Source: Rhodanobacteraceae bacterium (GTDB taxonomy: Bacteria; Pseudomonadota; Gammaproteobacteria; Xanthomonadales; SZUA-5). Taken from it: a stretch of DNA of 7,080 bases. The stretch covers positions 1 through 7,080 of the forward strand of contig QIMA01000570.1 in NCBI GenBank assembly GCA_003233535.1, in the 5' to 3' direction. A program made the position numbers and the translations under genes. The notes under the pieces were generated by a model. That model was not told the DNA's origin and did no database searches. It saw only the letters and a program-made list of their open reading frames with translations. This document shows, one piece after another, positions 6,591-7,080 of the stretch; positions within the stretch are counted from its first letter, which is position 1; every line of letters begins with the position of its first letter.

Positions 6591-6980
6591 TCAACTCAGG
6601 TATCGGGTTACTAACCCGCGCCAGCGGTGGACGTAGTTATCCGCTACCCACACGGTCACCAGAACGATAACCACAGCGAGCACGTACGAACCGGATTGGA
6701 TAAACATCCGCAACGGTGAAAACGCAGCAGCGTTACCGAGCACACCGGCGTCATGCATTGCCGCAGCGATGGCCAGCAGCACGACAGAAATGCAGCCGAT
6801 CAGGAGGTAGCTTGAGAATCCCACGACTAGGCAAAAGGCACCGCTGCGCGGGAAGCGTTTGCGCGACTTGGCTATTCGAAACGGCCACAGAAACGGGAAT
6901 GGAACAAGCAGGCCGAAGGCGATAAGGCCAACCGCCACTGACAGGGCCGATGAAAATGGGATCGTGAGCGTCTCTTCCAT
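6591..6980 (-). CDS. Small integral membrane protein, function unknown
   Basis: This 129-residue protein is not recognised as a member of a named family. Three hydrophobic helices are predicted at about 10-34, 49-74 and 91-114. A strongly basic loop (RIAKSRKRFPR, about 35-45) follows the first and a basic tail (HRWRGLVTRY) follows the last, so the loop and the C-terminus are probably cytoplasmic. No catalytic, metal-binding or nucleic-acid motif is visible. The ATG at 6980 is the only ordinary start codon in this frame after the stop at 7031-7029. The ribosome site is poor, and a 10-codon mini-ORF ends one base before the ATG. It has its own terminator-like hairpin downstream and is enclosed by repeat copies B and C, so it is probably not part of the cytochrome-lipase operon. 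Hydrophobicity with a consistent charge pattern argues for a real gene; the product's role is open. Confidence 0.7.
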   Translation of the reverse strand: MEETLTIPFSSALSVAVGLIAFGLLVPFPFLWPFRIAKSRKRFPRSGAFCLVVGFSSYLLIGCISVVLLAIAAAMHDAGVLGNAAAFSPLRMFIQSGSYVLAVVIVLVTVWVADNYVHRWRGLVTRYLS

Positions 6981-6981
6981 C

Positions 6982-7014
6982 TCAGACCGGTAACTCGTTC
7001 GTAAGGCGATACAT
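6982..7014 (-). other. Possible 10-codon leader ORF before the small membrane gene
   Basis: ATG at 7014-7012 opens a frame reading MYRLTNELPV and stops at TGA (6984-6982), with one base between this stop and the ATG of the membrane gene. The spacing would allow translational re-initiation, which could compensate for the weak ribosome site of the main gene. No ribosome site is visible before the mini-ORF itself, and an ORF this short can arise by chance. Confidence 0.2.
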
Positions 7015-7027
7015 GCTGATTCGTTTC

Positions 7028-7080
7028 TCTAGCCCGGATGTTTCATGAACTCGCGCGATGATCGCGCAGGGCATTGATTG
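7028..7080 (-). repeat. Repeat copy C, right boundary, cut by window end
   Basis: This is the inverted partner of copy A: its reverse complement matches 44-96 with three mismatches in 53, including the perfect GCGCGA/TCGCGC hairpin. The copy runs off the window, so its true length is unknown. Its conserved tip (CTAG, 7029-7032) faces inward and supplies the in-frame stop upstream of the small membrane gene. Together, A and C enclose about 6.9 kb. If they are insertion-sequence ends, the element bodies lie outside the window on both sides. Confidence 0.75.

Overview
The window looks like chromosome of a gammaproteobacterium, perhaps a Xanthomonadales/Lysobacterales-like or similar environmental Gram-negative. 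The reasons are GC in the mid-to-upper fifties by eye, a periplasmic c-type dihaem oxygenase-like protein, and a 7TMR-DISM/GGDEF receptor. No gene here fixes the genus. All four recognisable genes lie on the minus strand, so transcription runs from high to low coordinates.

Layout in transcription order: (1) a partial repeat copy at the right edge (7028-7080); (2) a 129-residue membrane protein of unknown function (6591-6980); (3) a degenerate repeat copy with a terminator-like hairpin (6495-6567); (4) an upstream regulatory stretch with imperfect inverted repeats (6351-6494); (5) a membrane-anchored dihaem cytochrome of the RoxA / MauG-motif class (4028-6349); (6) a six-helix, membrane-embedded patatin-like phospholipase only 4 bases downstream (1996-4023), almost certainly in the same operon; (7) a 164-base gap; (8) a 7TMR-DISM diguanylate cyclase (92-1831); (9) another repeat copy whose inner tip overlaps the cyclase stop codon (44-96).

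The most interesting idea is a lipid-oxidation module. A patatin lipase could release fatty acids from membrane lipid, and a RoxA-like haem enzyme could oxygenate them. This would resemble the Pseudomonas aeruginosa oleate diol-synthase pair PA2077/PA2078, which are annotated as dihaem peroxidases. A neighbouring c-di-GMP-producing receptor with a periplasmic sensory domain could read the product or the envelope state. Only the two-gene operon is well supported by the sequence; the substrate and the link to the cyclase are inference. Predicted topology puts the lipase active site in the cytoplasm and the haems in the periplasm, so a direct relay needs a lipid-transfer step.

The block is bracketed by two near-identical inverted repeats (50 of 53 positions match) whose conserved tips point inward, and a degenerate third copy separates the small membrane gene from the operon. 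They look like ends of one mobile-element family, possibly insertion sequences whose bodies lie outside the window, or non-coding elements derived from it. No tRNA, rRNA, CRISPR array or complete transposase gene was seen.
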